Assembly (NCBI GenBank): GCA_014904845.1
Contig: MU119204.1
Location: 795,811-859,810, forward strand
DNA: 64,000 bases
Direction: 5' to 3'
Source: Acephala macrosclerotiorum
Taxonomy: Eukaryota > Ascomycota > Leotiomycetes > Helotiales > Mollisiaceae
Both the position numbers and the translations under genes were made by a program. How positions within the stretch are numbered: the first letter of the stretch is position 1; each line of letters starts with the position of its first letter. This document shows positions 10,667-20,522 of the stretch, piece after piece. The notes beneath the pieces are model-generated. The model saw only the letters and a list, made by a program, of their open reading frames with translations. It had not been told where the DNA came from and did no database searches.

Positions 10667-12245
10667 AGCTTCATGTTCTGGGGGAGTGTGGAGGATGATA
10701 AGAGTCTGAGCGGCAAAGACCCAATCATCCAGAGCAAATCTTGTTTTGTGAGGTGGTTCGGACTGGATTTCCTGTTGGAGATGTTAGAATCAAGTGCTGG
10801 CAGTACTGCGTACTGATGATCGGAATGTCTTTATCATGTTTGTATTATATTCATTTTTCGATTCGATAAATGCGATAGCGTTGGTGTACAGTACATAGAG
10901 CTGTTTCATGCCCGTAAGATCGTTTACGGAGGTTGAGACTTGACCTCCTCATTGAGAGCTTCTAATGCTCTGGGAAATTCTCAACCTCGTACAGATGCGG
11001 GGTACAATGCTCTTATTGTTCGACCCCGCGTCTGTACTTGTCTCGAGAGCTAGGCCTCGTTTTCAAATGGGACATTTAGAAAGCGCTAGTCAAATATAAC
11101 ATTCCGTGCGCATTTCACTCACCTCAAGCTACTAACATTAAATCGCTAATATAAAGTAATACACCTAAAGTGCGCTCACTACAATCCTTCTCAAAAGGCA
11201 GGTGCGCTCAGTACCCATCTCTCAAGCCACCATCCGCGAGCAGTGCACATAAAGCGCACAGCTCGGTGAGCAGGGCGCGCACGCAGATTACGATGTGCAA
11301 CAAAAGCCCTTGGAGCCAATCAGTTCTCCTGTTTTTGGCTTGGCTGCATAAGGGTATCACGTGCTGCTGCATTCTGGGATCCAAGGTTGAGAGTGATTGA
11401 TCGACTGGATTTGAGTACTTTTACAGGGAGAATTGTAGAAGTTCAAATACAGACAATTGATTTTGGCATTTGGAGGAAGTTTAATAGATGCTGGGAACGG
11501 ACATTTTATCTAAGTATTTAAAGGGAAATTATTAAAAGTTGAGAATATATATTGAAAATAAAAATTTGGAAAAAGGTTTTCAAATGTAGAAAACGAACAT
11601 TGAAAAATACTTTTCTTAAGAAATTTCTTAAAAATCAAAAACGGACATTTGAAAATGTATTTTTCACGAGACTTTTCAAATATTAAAAATCGATATTTGG
11701 CAATATATTTTCTAAGGAATTTTTTTGGAAAGTTAAATCTAAATATTTTTCTTTTCAAATATTGAAACCCAAAAACTGACATTTACTAGGGGGAATTTTC
11801 CAAGTTGAAAACCGAGATTTTACTTTGGAAAATATTAAAACTTAAAAACCGACTTTCGAAAATGTATTTCCTATAAAAATTCTCTGTAAAAAAGAACGAA
11901 CATTTTTTCTTTGAAAAATATTAACTTTATTCAATATCAAAAACGAACATTCTTCTCCCTAAATCCCCAAATCTCACGAACGGACATTTTGGCCAAATTT
12001 TCAGAATCTCAAAGGCAAAAAATCCATAAAAAATCACGCAAACATCACGATAAAGCAGTGCACCTTGGTTATACATCGATGTCCATATGATTTTTGTTTT
12101 CTAGAAATGTTGCCTAAAATTCACCGCTTTGTTTAAAATGCAGTCTTTTCTAAAATACATCGCTTCGTTCCCATCTCTCCACTTCGCATCCCATCTCCCG
12201 CTTCGTTCCCATGTGCGCCATAAGGGCGAAAGCGAACCTCACTCC
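10667..12245. other. intergenic region with an AT-rich repeat array
   Basis: 1.6 kb without a supported gene. The first ~800 bp are ordinary. From about 11480 to 12010 it is AT-rich and holds the periodic array listed separately. The last ~230 bp lead into the 3' end of the next minus-strand gene. Confidence 0.5.
11496..11990. repeat. degenerate tandem array of AACGGACATTT motifs with 48-bp and ~37-bp spacing
   Basis: Ten recognisable copies of AACSGACATTT begin at about 11496, 11592, 11640, 11689, 11774, 11810, 11847, 11895, 11942 and 11979. Intervals are 96, 48, 49, 85, 36, 37, 48, 47 and 37 bp, which are sums of 48 and 36-37. Weak copies fit the gaps near 11544 and 11737. The motif is followed in several copies by GAAAATGTATTT. 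The minus-strand reading is open for 90 codons only because the array is repetitive. Confidence 0.7.
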
Positions 12246-14567
12246 CTACTCATCGTCTTCATCCAGTGCAATCTCATCCTGGTTCATGCATTCCTTTGAC
12301 GAATTTTCGGACTCAGATGTCGCGAGCAGATCTTGAAGATTGATGCTTGGTGTTGCGTAGATGCTGGCGGATAGACCGGGTAATGTCTCCTCGTCATCAT
12401 CATCGGCCCAGACGAGGGATGACTTGATGTTGGACCCGTTCATGGTGGGGATGGTGACTTTTTGGTTGGAGAGGGCAGAGAGACGCTTGCGTTGCATGCC
12501 TTCCAAGTGTTGGACGATGCCCTTTCCGCGCTCGTCGTGCTCGTCAAATTCTGAAGATTCGTTGGAATCCTCGGTTGACTCTTCGACGTAGTCAGGAAGG
12601 GTGGGTCGTGGGGGCACAATGTCTTGAGTCAACTCCTCAAGAGGACCAGCACATGGATCGGCTTCAAAGACTGGTCGTAGAGATTGGAAGCCTTGAATGC
12701 GTCTGGCAGATAAGATACCAAGTGCAGATCCAGCTGACTCGACATTGCTGAACTCAAGATGGAGAGTCTTCGTATCATCAACCCAGCATTCAACAAGACT
12801 CTCAGTTCTGTAGTAAGCATAGCGGCTGCTGTCAAGGATACGGTCGAGCTTCTGAAGGGAGAGGTCGCTTGGGACGTTAGGAACGGCGATGCAGCGAGTT
12901 TGTATGCGAGCCCGGATGCTTCGACTCGTGTTCAGAGGGTAGGTAGGGGTGGTGACCAGGGTGATTGATGCCTTCTGCTTGCCCTCGCCAAACTCGATCG
13001 GATGTTCTTCAGCGTATAGAACATAGTCTTTCGCAGCGCCTTCCATCTTGAAGACTACTCGTGCAGACATGCACATAATGCCGCCAGTGAGCTTGATGGG
13101 GGGCAACAATGTAGCCTCGAGAATGTCACCTCCTCGAACACGAGCAAGTACTTCGCGAAGCTCTGTGCCCTTTGGAAGATTCCAGATATGAACTGTGCGC
13201 TCGAAGTTGTCGCCTCCAGTGACCTCTGGGAGGTATAAGACACCATGGTGGAAGACGTCTGGCAGAGGGATATCACCTTGACGTCTGCCACCTCGGTTGG
13301 CAATGTGCATGTTGGCTCTGATAGCATCATCACGCTCCTCGAATGAGTTCCAGAGGTTGCTGTCAAGAGGGCGGTCTCTAGGAATAGCAAAAGAGACGCC
13401 TTGTCCGAGACGACTAGAGTCATTACTACCAGAGGTTGAGTTCGGGTCGCGCCACAGACATGGACCACGGGGATAGGTTCTTGGATGTGGAGGAGTACGA
13501 TTTTCATAGTCGTCACCTCGCCTGTTACCTTCAACAGAGAATCCAGTCTTCAGGACACCAGGAGCAGGACCCTTGAACTTCAACATGGCGACATCTTCAT
13601 CGGCCAACTGCTCATCGATGCACTTCTCAAGGGGTGGGTAATTGCTCGCAACAATCGGCTGAGGAAATCCCTCGTCGTGCAATGGAACCGGGGCAGCGGG
13701 GAGATAATGTTGTCCGTCGTCGTTCAGGTTCTCTTCGAGGCTGTTGAGACCAACATCGGAACAAGCTGGATAATCGGACAAACTCTGATTCATATCTGCG
13801 GTTATGGGGGTGTTCGGAATAGTGGAAAGAGTTGAACCGAAGCTCTGTCCAAAGCTGCCAACCAATATCGATGGTCCTGGATCTTCGCGAGAGGATGTCA
13901 TCATCTGAGCTCTTGGACCAGTGGGGACGTTTTTTAGATCTGCATAGTTGACCTTCGTGGGGACAGGATCAATGGCTCTCTCCTTGCCTTTGCATTTGTC
14001 ATTTTCGGAGAACCAGCTGCTCCCAGAGTAAGCTCCATTTAGGAGAACTCCACGAGGCTCAGAAGGCACGTTTCGCTCTTCGGAGCGTCCTCTGATGCTG
14101 TTGTCGCGAGGAGCCTCCTTGGCCTTCGCGCGAAGGTGTCGATTCTCCTTCCTAAGTCTGTCGATTTCAGCATCCTTTTGAGAAACGTCTCCACTGATGA
14201 CAGCAGTCTGGGCAACTGGAAGTGGAGTGGTGGGAACTATAGTGGGGGTAATAGAGGTAGGATTTCGAGTAAGCGCATGAACAATGATGGGAAGGCTGCT
14301 AAGAGCACTCTCCTTCTCCTTGCGAGCATTCTCGAGTTGGCTCTCAAGAACAGCAATTCTGATCTGCAATTGCATGACAACATCTTGGTGCTCGGCTCTG
14401 ACATTATGAGTCTCATTGGCGAGTTCATGATATTGTCTGACGTCGCGCGAGGAAGAACTCTGTTCAACAGGGAAGAGTGGACCTCCCGCAAAGGATAGAG
14501 CTTGAGATGGCGCAATTGGAATTGTGGTCATGATGCTGCTACCGGCGTTGTTAGTCTGGCTTGCCAT
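12246..14567 (-). CDS. coiled-coil protein with RRM-like region, function unknown
   Basis: 773 residues in one exon. The frame extends 24 bp upstream to a TTG, but the first ATG is at 14567. Residues ~45-90 form a coiled coil (QLQIRIAVLESQLENARKEK), with a second heptad stretch near 126-150 (AEIDRLRKENRHLR). A Ser/Pro-rich disordered stretch follows. In the second half VHIWNLPKGTELREVLARVR followed by a V-F-K-M strand looks like an RNA-recognition motif. A second similar unit may begin at RCIAVPNVPSDLSLQKLDRI. The C-terminus is acidic. I do not recognise an orthologue of known function. RNA binding is inference from the RRM-like pattern. Three 75-78-bp repeats lie about 440 bp upstream of its start. 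Confidence 0.8.
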   Translation of the reverse strand: MASQTNNAGSSIMTTIPIAPSQALSFAGGPLFPVEQSSSSRDVRQYHELANETHNVRAEHQDVVMQLQIRIAVLESQLENARKEKESALSSLPIIVHALTRNPTSITPTIVPTTPLPVAQTAVISGDVSQKDAEIDRLRKENRHLRAKAKEAPRDNSIRGRSEERNVPSEPRGVLLNGAYSGSSWFSENDKCKGKERAIDPVPTKVNYADLKNVPTGPRAQMMTSSREDPGPSILVGSFGQSFGSTLSTIPNTPITADMNQSLSDYPACSDVGLNSLEENLNDDGQHYLPAAPVPLHDEGFPQPIVASNYPPLEKCIDEQLADEDVAMLKFKGPAPGVLKTGFSVEGNRRGDDYENRTPPHPRTYPRGPCLWRDPNSTSGSNDSSRLGQGVSFAIPRDRPLDSNLWNSFEERDDAIRANMHIANRGGRRQGDIPLPDVFHHGVLYLPEVTGGDNFERTVHIWNLPKGTELREVLARVRGGDILEATLLPPIKLTGGIMCMSARVVFKMEGAAKDYVLYAEEHPIEFGEGKQKASITLVTTPTYPLNTSRSIRARIQTRCIAVPNVPSDLSLQKLDRILDSSRYAYYRTESLVECWVDDTKTLHLEFSNVESAGSALGILSARRIQGFQSLRPVFEADPCAGPLEELTQDIVPPRPTLPDYVEESTEDSNESSEFDEHDERGKGIVQHLEGMQRKRLSALSNQKVTIPTMNGSNIKSSLVWADDDDEETLPGLSASIYATPSINLQDLLATSESENSSKECMNQDEIALDEDDE

Positions 14568-15007
14568 GATGTCGTATTTCTTGGGTCTCAAGGACGAGGA
14601 TCTAGTTCGAATGTTTTGATTTCTCGTAAGGTGTCTTTGAGACTTGCGTCTCGTGAGGTGGTTGATATGTTTGCTTTGATGATAAAGTAAGTATGTAAAG
14701 GTTGGTGGCGTTTGCGACTCGGCCAGTTGACGGGGATCTGAGCCCGAGAGTCTCCCTGTGATGTATTTGATTTCTCATAAGATGGTTGTCAAAGTTGACT
14801 CTGCTGTAAGATATGTAGATTGGCGAGGTGTTGCACTTCGACTGGTTTCTGGCAAGGAAAGGGACGTATCGTTAATTAAGGGTATAGATAAAGACGAGGT
14901 TGTTGAAGGATGCGAACCTCTTCCAAGGTAATCGAGGTAAGAGTATGTCGCAGGCTAGGTACGTGTTCAACTCCTTGTCCAACAAACGGCTGTAGAGGGA
15001 TGTGTCT

Positions 15008-15235
15008 CCCTGTCGGAGTCGAGACACTTCAACAAAGAGGACCTGTAAATAAATGGTGATCCGCGGTAGGGGCAGGAAATGTGGACTTGTCGAAGTCGAG
15101 ACGCATCAACAATGAGAAGGTGTAATAGATGAGCATCTGTTGAGGGTAGACAAATGTGTACTTGTCGAAATCGAGACGCAATAGCGAGTAAGAGTTGTAA
15201 AGAATGAGGACCTGCAACGACCCTGAAAGGCAAGG
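15008..15235. repeat. three imperfect tandem copies of a 75-78-bp unit
   Basis: Units start at 15008, 15086 and 15161. Each begins with a form of CTTGTCGAAGTCGAGACGC followed by a purine-rich segment ending in a TGTAA-like word. Copies two and three are closest. They lie upstream of the minus-strand coiled-coil gene. Confidence 0.6.
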
Positions 15236-15829
15236 TTAGAGGTTGAGGTTGAAGGCGGACAGAAGCAGGGAAGTGGAGGGTGGGTAAAGAAAAGGTTGTT
15301 GAAGGAAGGAAAGTGGAGTTGGGAGGGATACTTGTGGAGGAGAATATATACTCACGAGGCTGTTGATTGGAGTTCAAGTCCAGCTAAGTGTAACCGAAAG
15401 GTAAGTGGATACACAAATGGGTAGAAGCCAAGGAAGGGTATGTCGATAGTAGTTGTCTAGACTCGAGAGTGTTAAAGGCAACCCGGTGTCGAAGGGATGG
15501 TCTGGAACTAAGCCGGACGTGGCAGATGTGAACCTATGGCGAGTAGCGCGAAGGAAGGCTAGACTACGTTATTGAAAGTAGGTAGATGGAGGAAGGGAAG
15601 AGGTTGTTGAAGGGGAGTGATTGTTGAAGGAAGGAAGGTGTGGTTAGTAGAAGAAGGGTGGTTATATACTCACCAACTGTCGACCGAACTCCCTCCTTCA
15701 ACGAAGCTAAGCAAGCGAACCTTGGGTGTCGATACCGACCGCTTCTTAACGAAGACGAGCGTCTCGTCCCGAGTCGACTAATTCTAGCTGCTGTAGAGAC
15801 TTGAGAAGACGCGCAAGTCCGAAATCAGC

Positions 15830-16066
15830 TCAGACGTTGCACTCTTGCCCTGCCCAGCCTCGGTACCAACTCACCGAATACCAACCATACTTAATGCTGA
15901 GGCTAACGGTTACCAAGAGCGCAAAGAAGATCAACTGGAGGACAAGGCAGTAGATGGGTACATATGAAATGGGCAAGATGCCTGTAAAGATGAGAGTGAG
16001 TAGAGGGATCAGGGCTGTAGTTGTAAAGATTACTCTTGGAGACGCCGAAGGACTTGCTAAGAACAT
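15830..16066 (-). CDS. possible small two-helix membrane protein
   Basis: 78 codons from ATG 16066. Two strongly hydrophobic stretches, about residues 13-32 (IFTTTALIPLLTLIFTGILP) and 38-57 (IYCLVLQLIFFALLVTVSLS), would span a membrane. There is no recognised family, no visible intron and no conserved neighbour, so it may be a chance frame. Confidence 0.3.
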   Translation of the reverse strand: MFLASPSASPRVIFTTTALIPLLTLIFTGILPISYVPIYCLVLQLIFFALLVTVSLSIKYGWYSVSWYRGWAGQECNV

Positions 16067-16506
16067 GTCTCGAAGAGTTGAAAGGTGCAGCAGGAGGATG
16101 CAGTTTTCAAGTTGAGGCGTTGGTTGAAGGTCGAAGACTCGGTCTCGATTTGATTAAATAGGGAAGGGGGAGCTTGTCGCTCAACAATAGAGCAACAGAG
16201 AAAAGAGTGAATCGAAACCAAAACGCAATTCAAGTAAAGCTGTCTCTCAAATTGAGTGCTTGAATTGCCTGAGCCTATCCCTTCTCACTAGAGCTTCCCG
16301 ACACACCATTTGTGATCAGGCTGAATGTACAACATTACAATATGTACCAAGATTTCCAAGTCTGGCTGCTACACCGAGCATACCCATAATACGCCCCTAG
16401 CACGCCGGCCAGTAAACCCGGCAGTATTAGTAAAGCTCGAATCCGCACGCACTTCCTAACGCCAGCCCAATGAACACCATGCCGGGAACAATTTCAGAGA
16501 TTATGT

Positions 16507-17336
16507 TCAAGAAAACCTGTTCTTCTTCAGCCCTTTGCTGTGTCTGTTGGCTCTATTAGCGGCTGCTGCTTCAACTGACACCATCTCCTTATGGTGACCA
16601 CCAGCATGGTTTTGTCCTCTACTCGCATCTACAACGCCATCTCCATATCGGTAGCCTCCAGTCATCGCTTGCAATTGGTGCGGACCCAAGGCAACAGGTG
16701 GAAGCATCTCAATTTCCTTCTCCCTATTTCTGATATATCTGCGTCGAAGGAGGCAGGCTGCAATCCATGCTCCAACAATAGCGACGACTATGACAACAAG
16801 CATGATGACCCATTTATAGTGCGTGGAAAGCCTGCAATTGGAATAAGTTAGCATCATTTAGACATTGATCAGCAGGTCATGTCGTACCAGGTAGAATTGC
16901 CACTGCTACTGCTACTCGACGAATTTGAGCCATTCGACGTGTTGCTCGTGCTTGTAGACGTAGATCCTGACCCCCCAGCGGTAGTCGTAGCAGTAGTGAC
17001 TGCTCCGTTTGTAGTACAAAAACTGGTATACCATGTCTTGATCGCCTGCAAATCTGATGCCGCTGAACAACTCGCCGTCCCGCAGACCGAGCTTACTCCA
17101 GCTGTACCATCTTGTGTGAAGGGTGTGAGTCGAGAATCGGAACAAAAGCAACTATCATCGACTGTTGCACTGGCTGGAGGTGAACATTTGCCCTGAACGT
17201 CGAAGAGTGGTCCGCAAAGGGCGGCACAAGTAGGGAGTATCGAGAAGGGAACAATAGTTCCGTTCGCTGTCTGCGCGTGTGTGAATTGTATCGTAGAAAG
17301 GACCGAAAGGATCGCTGCTGCTGAAGGCCACATCAT
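16507..17336 (-). CDS. CFEM-like cysteine-rich membrane protein
   Basis: 257 residues from exons 16888..17336 and 16507..16831, with a 56-bp intron starting GTACGA and ending TTGCAG. The join GNSTW/LSTHYKW places a membrane helix directly after the exon boundary. Residues 1-21 are a signal peptide (cut near THAQ). Residues ~36-106 hold eight cysteines in a CFEM-like order: CAALC, GKC, DDSCFC, SVC, SC, SFC. A Ser/Thr/Asn-rich linker follows, then a helix at ~158-178 (VIMLVVIVVAIVGAWIAA) and a basic cytoplasmic tail (RRRYIRNREKE). CFEM domains occur in fungal surface proteins, some heme- or iron-binding and some effectors. The ligand here is unknown. It is not GPI-anchored because a cytoplasmic tail is present. 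Confidence 0.75.
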
Positions 17337-18487
17337 GATGGCAATTCGTTACTGTGCGGGTTAAGGAGCAGGGTGGGAGATGGAAGTCGCGTTATTATGA
17401 GGGTCGAGGATTGTAATTGTTCTGGATCGCTCGATGTCTCTGATCGGAATACCACGCCTAGCCAGAAAATATCGCGTCCTCAGTCTCTCGCAGGTCCGCG
17501 GATTGTCTGCCGTCTGTAATTCGTTTCGAGTCCGAGATGTTTGCTCTTGTAGAAATGTCCGTACATATGATCGAGGCCCCAATGGTTATCTCTAGCCTTG
17601 CTATTGTCGGTATTGTACTTCGAAAATCGATCACGTATTTTCGTTCGAAATGTGTCCAGAATAACCTTTTCCTGATTTCTTCCACATCAACACGGCTCAC
17701 GTCTCTGTTCCGTTTCCAGTGGTCGATCGCAAATAAGCCTTCTTAAGACCAGGGATGCCTTCGTTCCTTCCCCAATCTCTCCGAAGGGTGATCTCGAATA
17801 AACTTTCGCGTGTATTTCTCTTAATTATGCCACCTTGAAAGATCCCTCAACAACAAGGACAATGAACGAGCGTGAGAACGACTGAAGTCGTGAGAAAGAA
17901 AGGATTCTGCACCAGTATGGCGTGGTGATAAAGTGGTGTTGAGAGAAATCCTGAAGAGATGGCAGCCACAGTGGGAATGTGGAGTAGCCGTAATAACACC
18001 TGCAAATTACGCCAAGCCAACCCTTTATTCTTGATTAGGCTCATGCGAACAAATATCTCCTATATTTGGCATTTTATACATATGATGCCAAGTTTTCTTC
18101 TCCTTTCTTCTTCTTCTTCTTCTTCGAATCACAATTCCTGTCCCCCTTTCTGCTCATCAAGTACTTCGTACTCTTGTATTCTTCACTTCTGCAGATTCGT
18201 TCTCCATTCGTGCGATCTGAAAGGATCCTCCCCGCAAAAAAGGGGTCTGAGTGTCTGGCACAAGTGCCGCTCTAAACGCTGCTTATTTTAGCCGCAATTT
18301 GTCTGGGTTTTCATTTGGACGATTTCTTCGATGTTTTACTAAAACAGTTCTGAGGGTGAGGACAAGTTACAATATGTCGTTTTGTTTCTACTGGAACGAA
18401 AGTGACTCTGAAGAAGGGTCAGAAATGCCTCCGCGAGAAGGAGTTCAGCACGTGATTCTACTATGAGACCTTAGCGAGTCGGCCTAA

Positions 18488-18757
18488 CTACCTAGTATTG
18501 AGAACATGATTCATGAAGAGCCATTTCGGGGTTGAGTGGCGATTTGTTCAAGATATGTATTAACAGCAATGCGCGACCTTCGCGCCGTTTGATTGACTCG
18601 GTAGAAGTCTGCCGAATGTCGTCAGCGATATGGCATGTGTATGGAGAGCTCAATTCGTTTCGGATTTTCGTTCAACAATCTCTCCAAATGCGAGGCGGTG
18701 TCCCACCCCCCTCAAATGAGATTGTTCAGAGGGGTCAAAAGCATTGAGACATAGACT
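18488..18757 (+). repeat. dispersed ~265-bp repeat, copy 1
   Basis: Shares order and wording with 29501..29766: TTGAGAACATGRTTCATGA, TTTCGGGGTTGAG, TTGTTCAAG-like, TGCGCGACCTTCG, GAAGTCTGCCGAATGTC, then AAATGCGAGGC-like, AGATTGTYTGA/TTCAGA and GACATAG. Both copies read in the same direction. Divergence is substantial, with small indels. There are no obvious terminal repeats. Confidence 0.75.
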
Positions 18758-19029
18758 CCTTGAGCACCAGACAACTCTCCTCCTTTGTTACTGTTTCATG
18801 CTGAAGATGTTCCTTACCTTCTGCTACAACAGGAGCTACCCTTGACCTAGTGGCACCGGAGTATCTGTATCTGTTCAAATTCCTTTAGGAGTATTCTTCA
18901 GGCAGATGCAGGGTGAAAATCAGTCACGAGCTCAAGTGCCTTTAAAGGCTTTGATCAAAAGTGTAATTACTTCGCATTGTCATATTCCTCTGCGACAGTT
19001 CGCAGACAAGCGATGTCTTTTGAGCACGC

Positions 19030-19300
19030 AACATTTCGCTTTCGATTTAATGCAACCACCTCGTTCCTGCATTTTCACCCGCAACCATTTGCGGTTTTCG
19101 CCATTTCTCTCCGAGTAAGAACATCTCGCTTTCGATTTAATGCAACCACCTCGTTCCTGCATTTTTCACCCGCAACCATTTGCGGTGGTCGCCATGTCTC
19201 TCCGAGTAAGAACATCTCGCTTCCGATTTATGCAACCGCCTCGTTCCTACATTATTCACCCGCAACCATTTGCGGTTGTCGCCATGTCTCTCCAAGTAAG
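19030..19300. repeat. three 90-91-bp tandem repeats, each with the palindrome CGCAACCATTTGCG
   Basis: Units 19030..19119, 19120..19210 and 19211..19300 are nearly identical (AACATCTCGCTTTCGATTTA at the start, TCTCTCCGAGTAAG at the end). Each contains CGCAACCATTTGCG, whose arms CGCAA/TTGCG can pair around a 4-nt loop. The array ends ~150 bp upstream of the next start codon, so it may lie in that gene's promoter or leader. Confidence 0.85.
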
Positions 19301-19446
19301 ATACACCTCAACTTCAAGTTCAACTCTTGACTTCAACAACTTCATCCCACAACAATCACAATAAACCACTCTCAACCCTCACAAAAGGAGCTACATTAGC
19401 TCTTTGTTACTACTCTACCCCCAAACCCACCAAAAAAAGACTCAAA

Positions 19447-19923
19447 ATGGCCCCAATCTTTACCAACTTCCTTGCCAATATTGACCACATCGTTAGTACT
19501 CTCCAAGAAAGGAACTAGTTGAAGTTGAGTTTCAATTTGCTGACTTTTCTTTCAAAGCTCCCATCCCAACGAGTCACGGATCCTCAGCAAAATGAAGCAA
19601 TTATGGATGCAGTGCGAGGAGATGTTGAGTCCTGGATTGCTGGCCTCACTACGCGGCGAATTCCAGCCCGAGCCACACAGCTTGCCCGCCAACTCCATGC
19701 AAACGCTCCAAATCTCCAACAAACTCTCAAGATTATCGGGGTCCTGACTGTCATGGCACTTGATGCTTCTCATCAGATCGAAGAGACCGTCAGAGGAGAC
19801 CTCAACGCAGGTGTTTCTGTCCGAGAAGTTCAACGCTTTTGCATGCCGATTGTGTATGAAAGAAAGCTGTTGCAAAGCATCGTTGATGAGCTTGTCAGCA
19901 TGCTTCACATTGGAATTATCTGA
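19447..19923 (+). CDS. small protein of unknown function
   Basis: 136 residues from exons 19447..19491 and 19558..19923. The 66-bp intron begins GTTAGT, has a TGCTGAC branch site and ends TTCAAAG, joining MAPIFTNFLANIDHI to LPSQRVTDPQQNEA in frame. The protein is mostly alpha-helical in character (MDAVRGDVESWIAGL, ATQLARQLHANAPNL) with no signal peptide or membrane helix. I do not recognise a family. The splice join and the 90-bp array just upstream are the main reasons to take it as real. Without the intron the first exon would stop after 23 codons. Confidence 0.55.
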
Positions 19924-20522
19924 GCAAAGCTATATCCTGGCAATTGATCTGGAGTTGCTGGGCTCGAAAAGCTGCAAGCTATTTGGGTAAGTTAACTCAA
20001 TCTTGTAGATCGGAATATTTTTAACATTTTACAGGGAATAACTCATCGACACTATCGAGCAACAAGCGTGGGTGTCAATACTAAAAGTTATCAAACATCG
20101 TTATCGAACATGGAACTTGGGGCAATCTGCTACATAGAATGTCTCTGGACTGCACACCCTACATGCACTTTACATACAGAAATCTTACGATGCGTTGCTC
20201 TTCATTAATTTGGCAACATTACAGTGTTACTTGCTCCTTTTCATGTTTTGACGGGTCTTCTATTAAGTTGTGATATTGTGGGTTTTCAGGTCTCTTGTTT
20301 CAACTCACGTGAAGGCGCCTACTACGTAATTCAAGCGCCACGTGTACGGGCATCGGGATTTGTGGCGTTGTGGCTAACGAGCCAGAGCATCGAGCATGTG
20401 AGACGATAATCTTCCATCACAGACTCATATTTATTCTTTCCAGGCGCCTTCGCGATTTCACTACTTAAGGTCGACAGTGTTATGTGCCATTCTATGAGCG
20501 TGTAATAACACAGACGAACACC
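19924..20522. other. intergenic region upstream of the kinase gene
   Basis: 599 bp between two plus-strand genes. It should hold the kinase promoter. I see no repeat, RNA gene or convincing reading frame. Confidence 0.45.

Larger units (their letters stand above)
14568..16506. other. long upstream region with local repeats
   Basis: 1.9 kb between the coiled-coil gene and the CFEM-like gene. It contains the triplicated ~76-bp repeat (15008..15235) and GTTGTTGAAGGA-like words near 15295 and 15605. Two GTGAGTATATA words on the minus strand (near 15350 and 15670) resemble 5' splice sites and could belong to a spliced leader of the downstream minus-strand gene. A small possible membrane-protein ORF (15830..16066) is listed separately. 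Confidence 0.4.
17337..19446. other. 2.1-kb gene-poor region with repeats
   Basis: No gene is supported. It contains a TTC microsatellite (about 18100-18127), one copy of the ~265-bp dispersed repeat (18488..18757), and the 90-bp triplicate (19030..19300). Short frames on both strands have no family signal. Confidence 0.5.

Noticed and set aside
11510..11782. 90-codon minus-strand frame rich in Phe and Lys
   Set aside because: Produced by the AT-rich periodic array; no start context, no family, amino-acid bias follows base composition.
18977..19330. 117-codon plus-strand frame across the 90-bp triplicate
   Set aside because: Each 90-91-bp unit changes frame relative to the next, and translated repeats do not agree between units, so it is unlikely to be coding.
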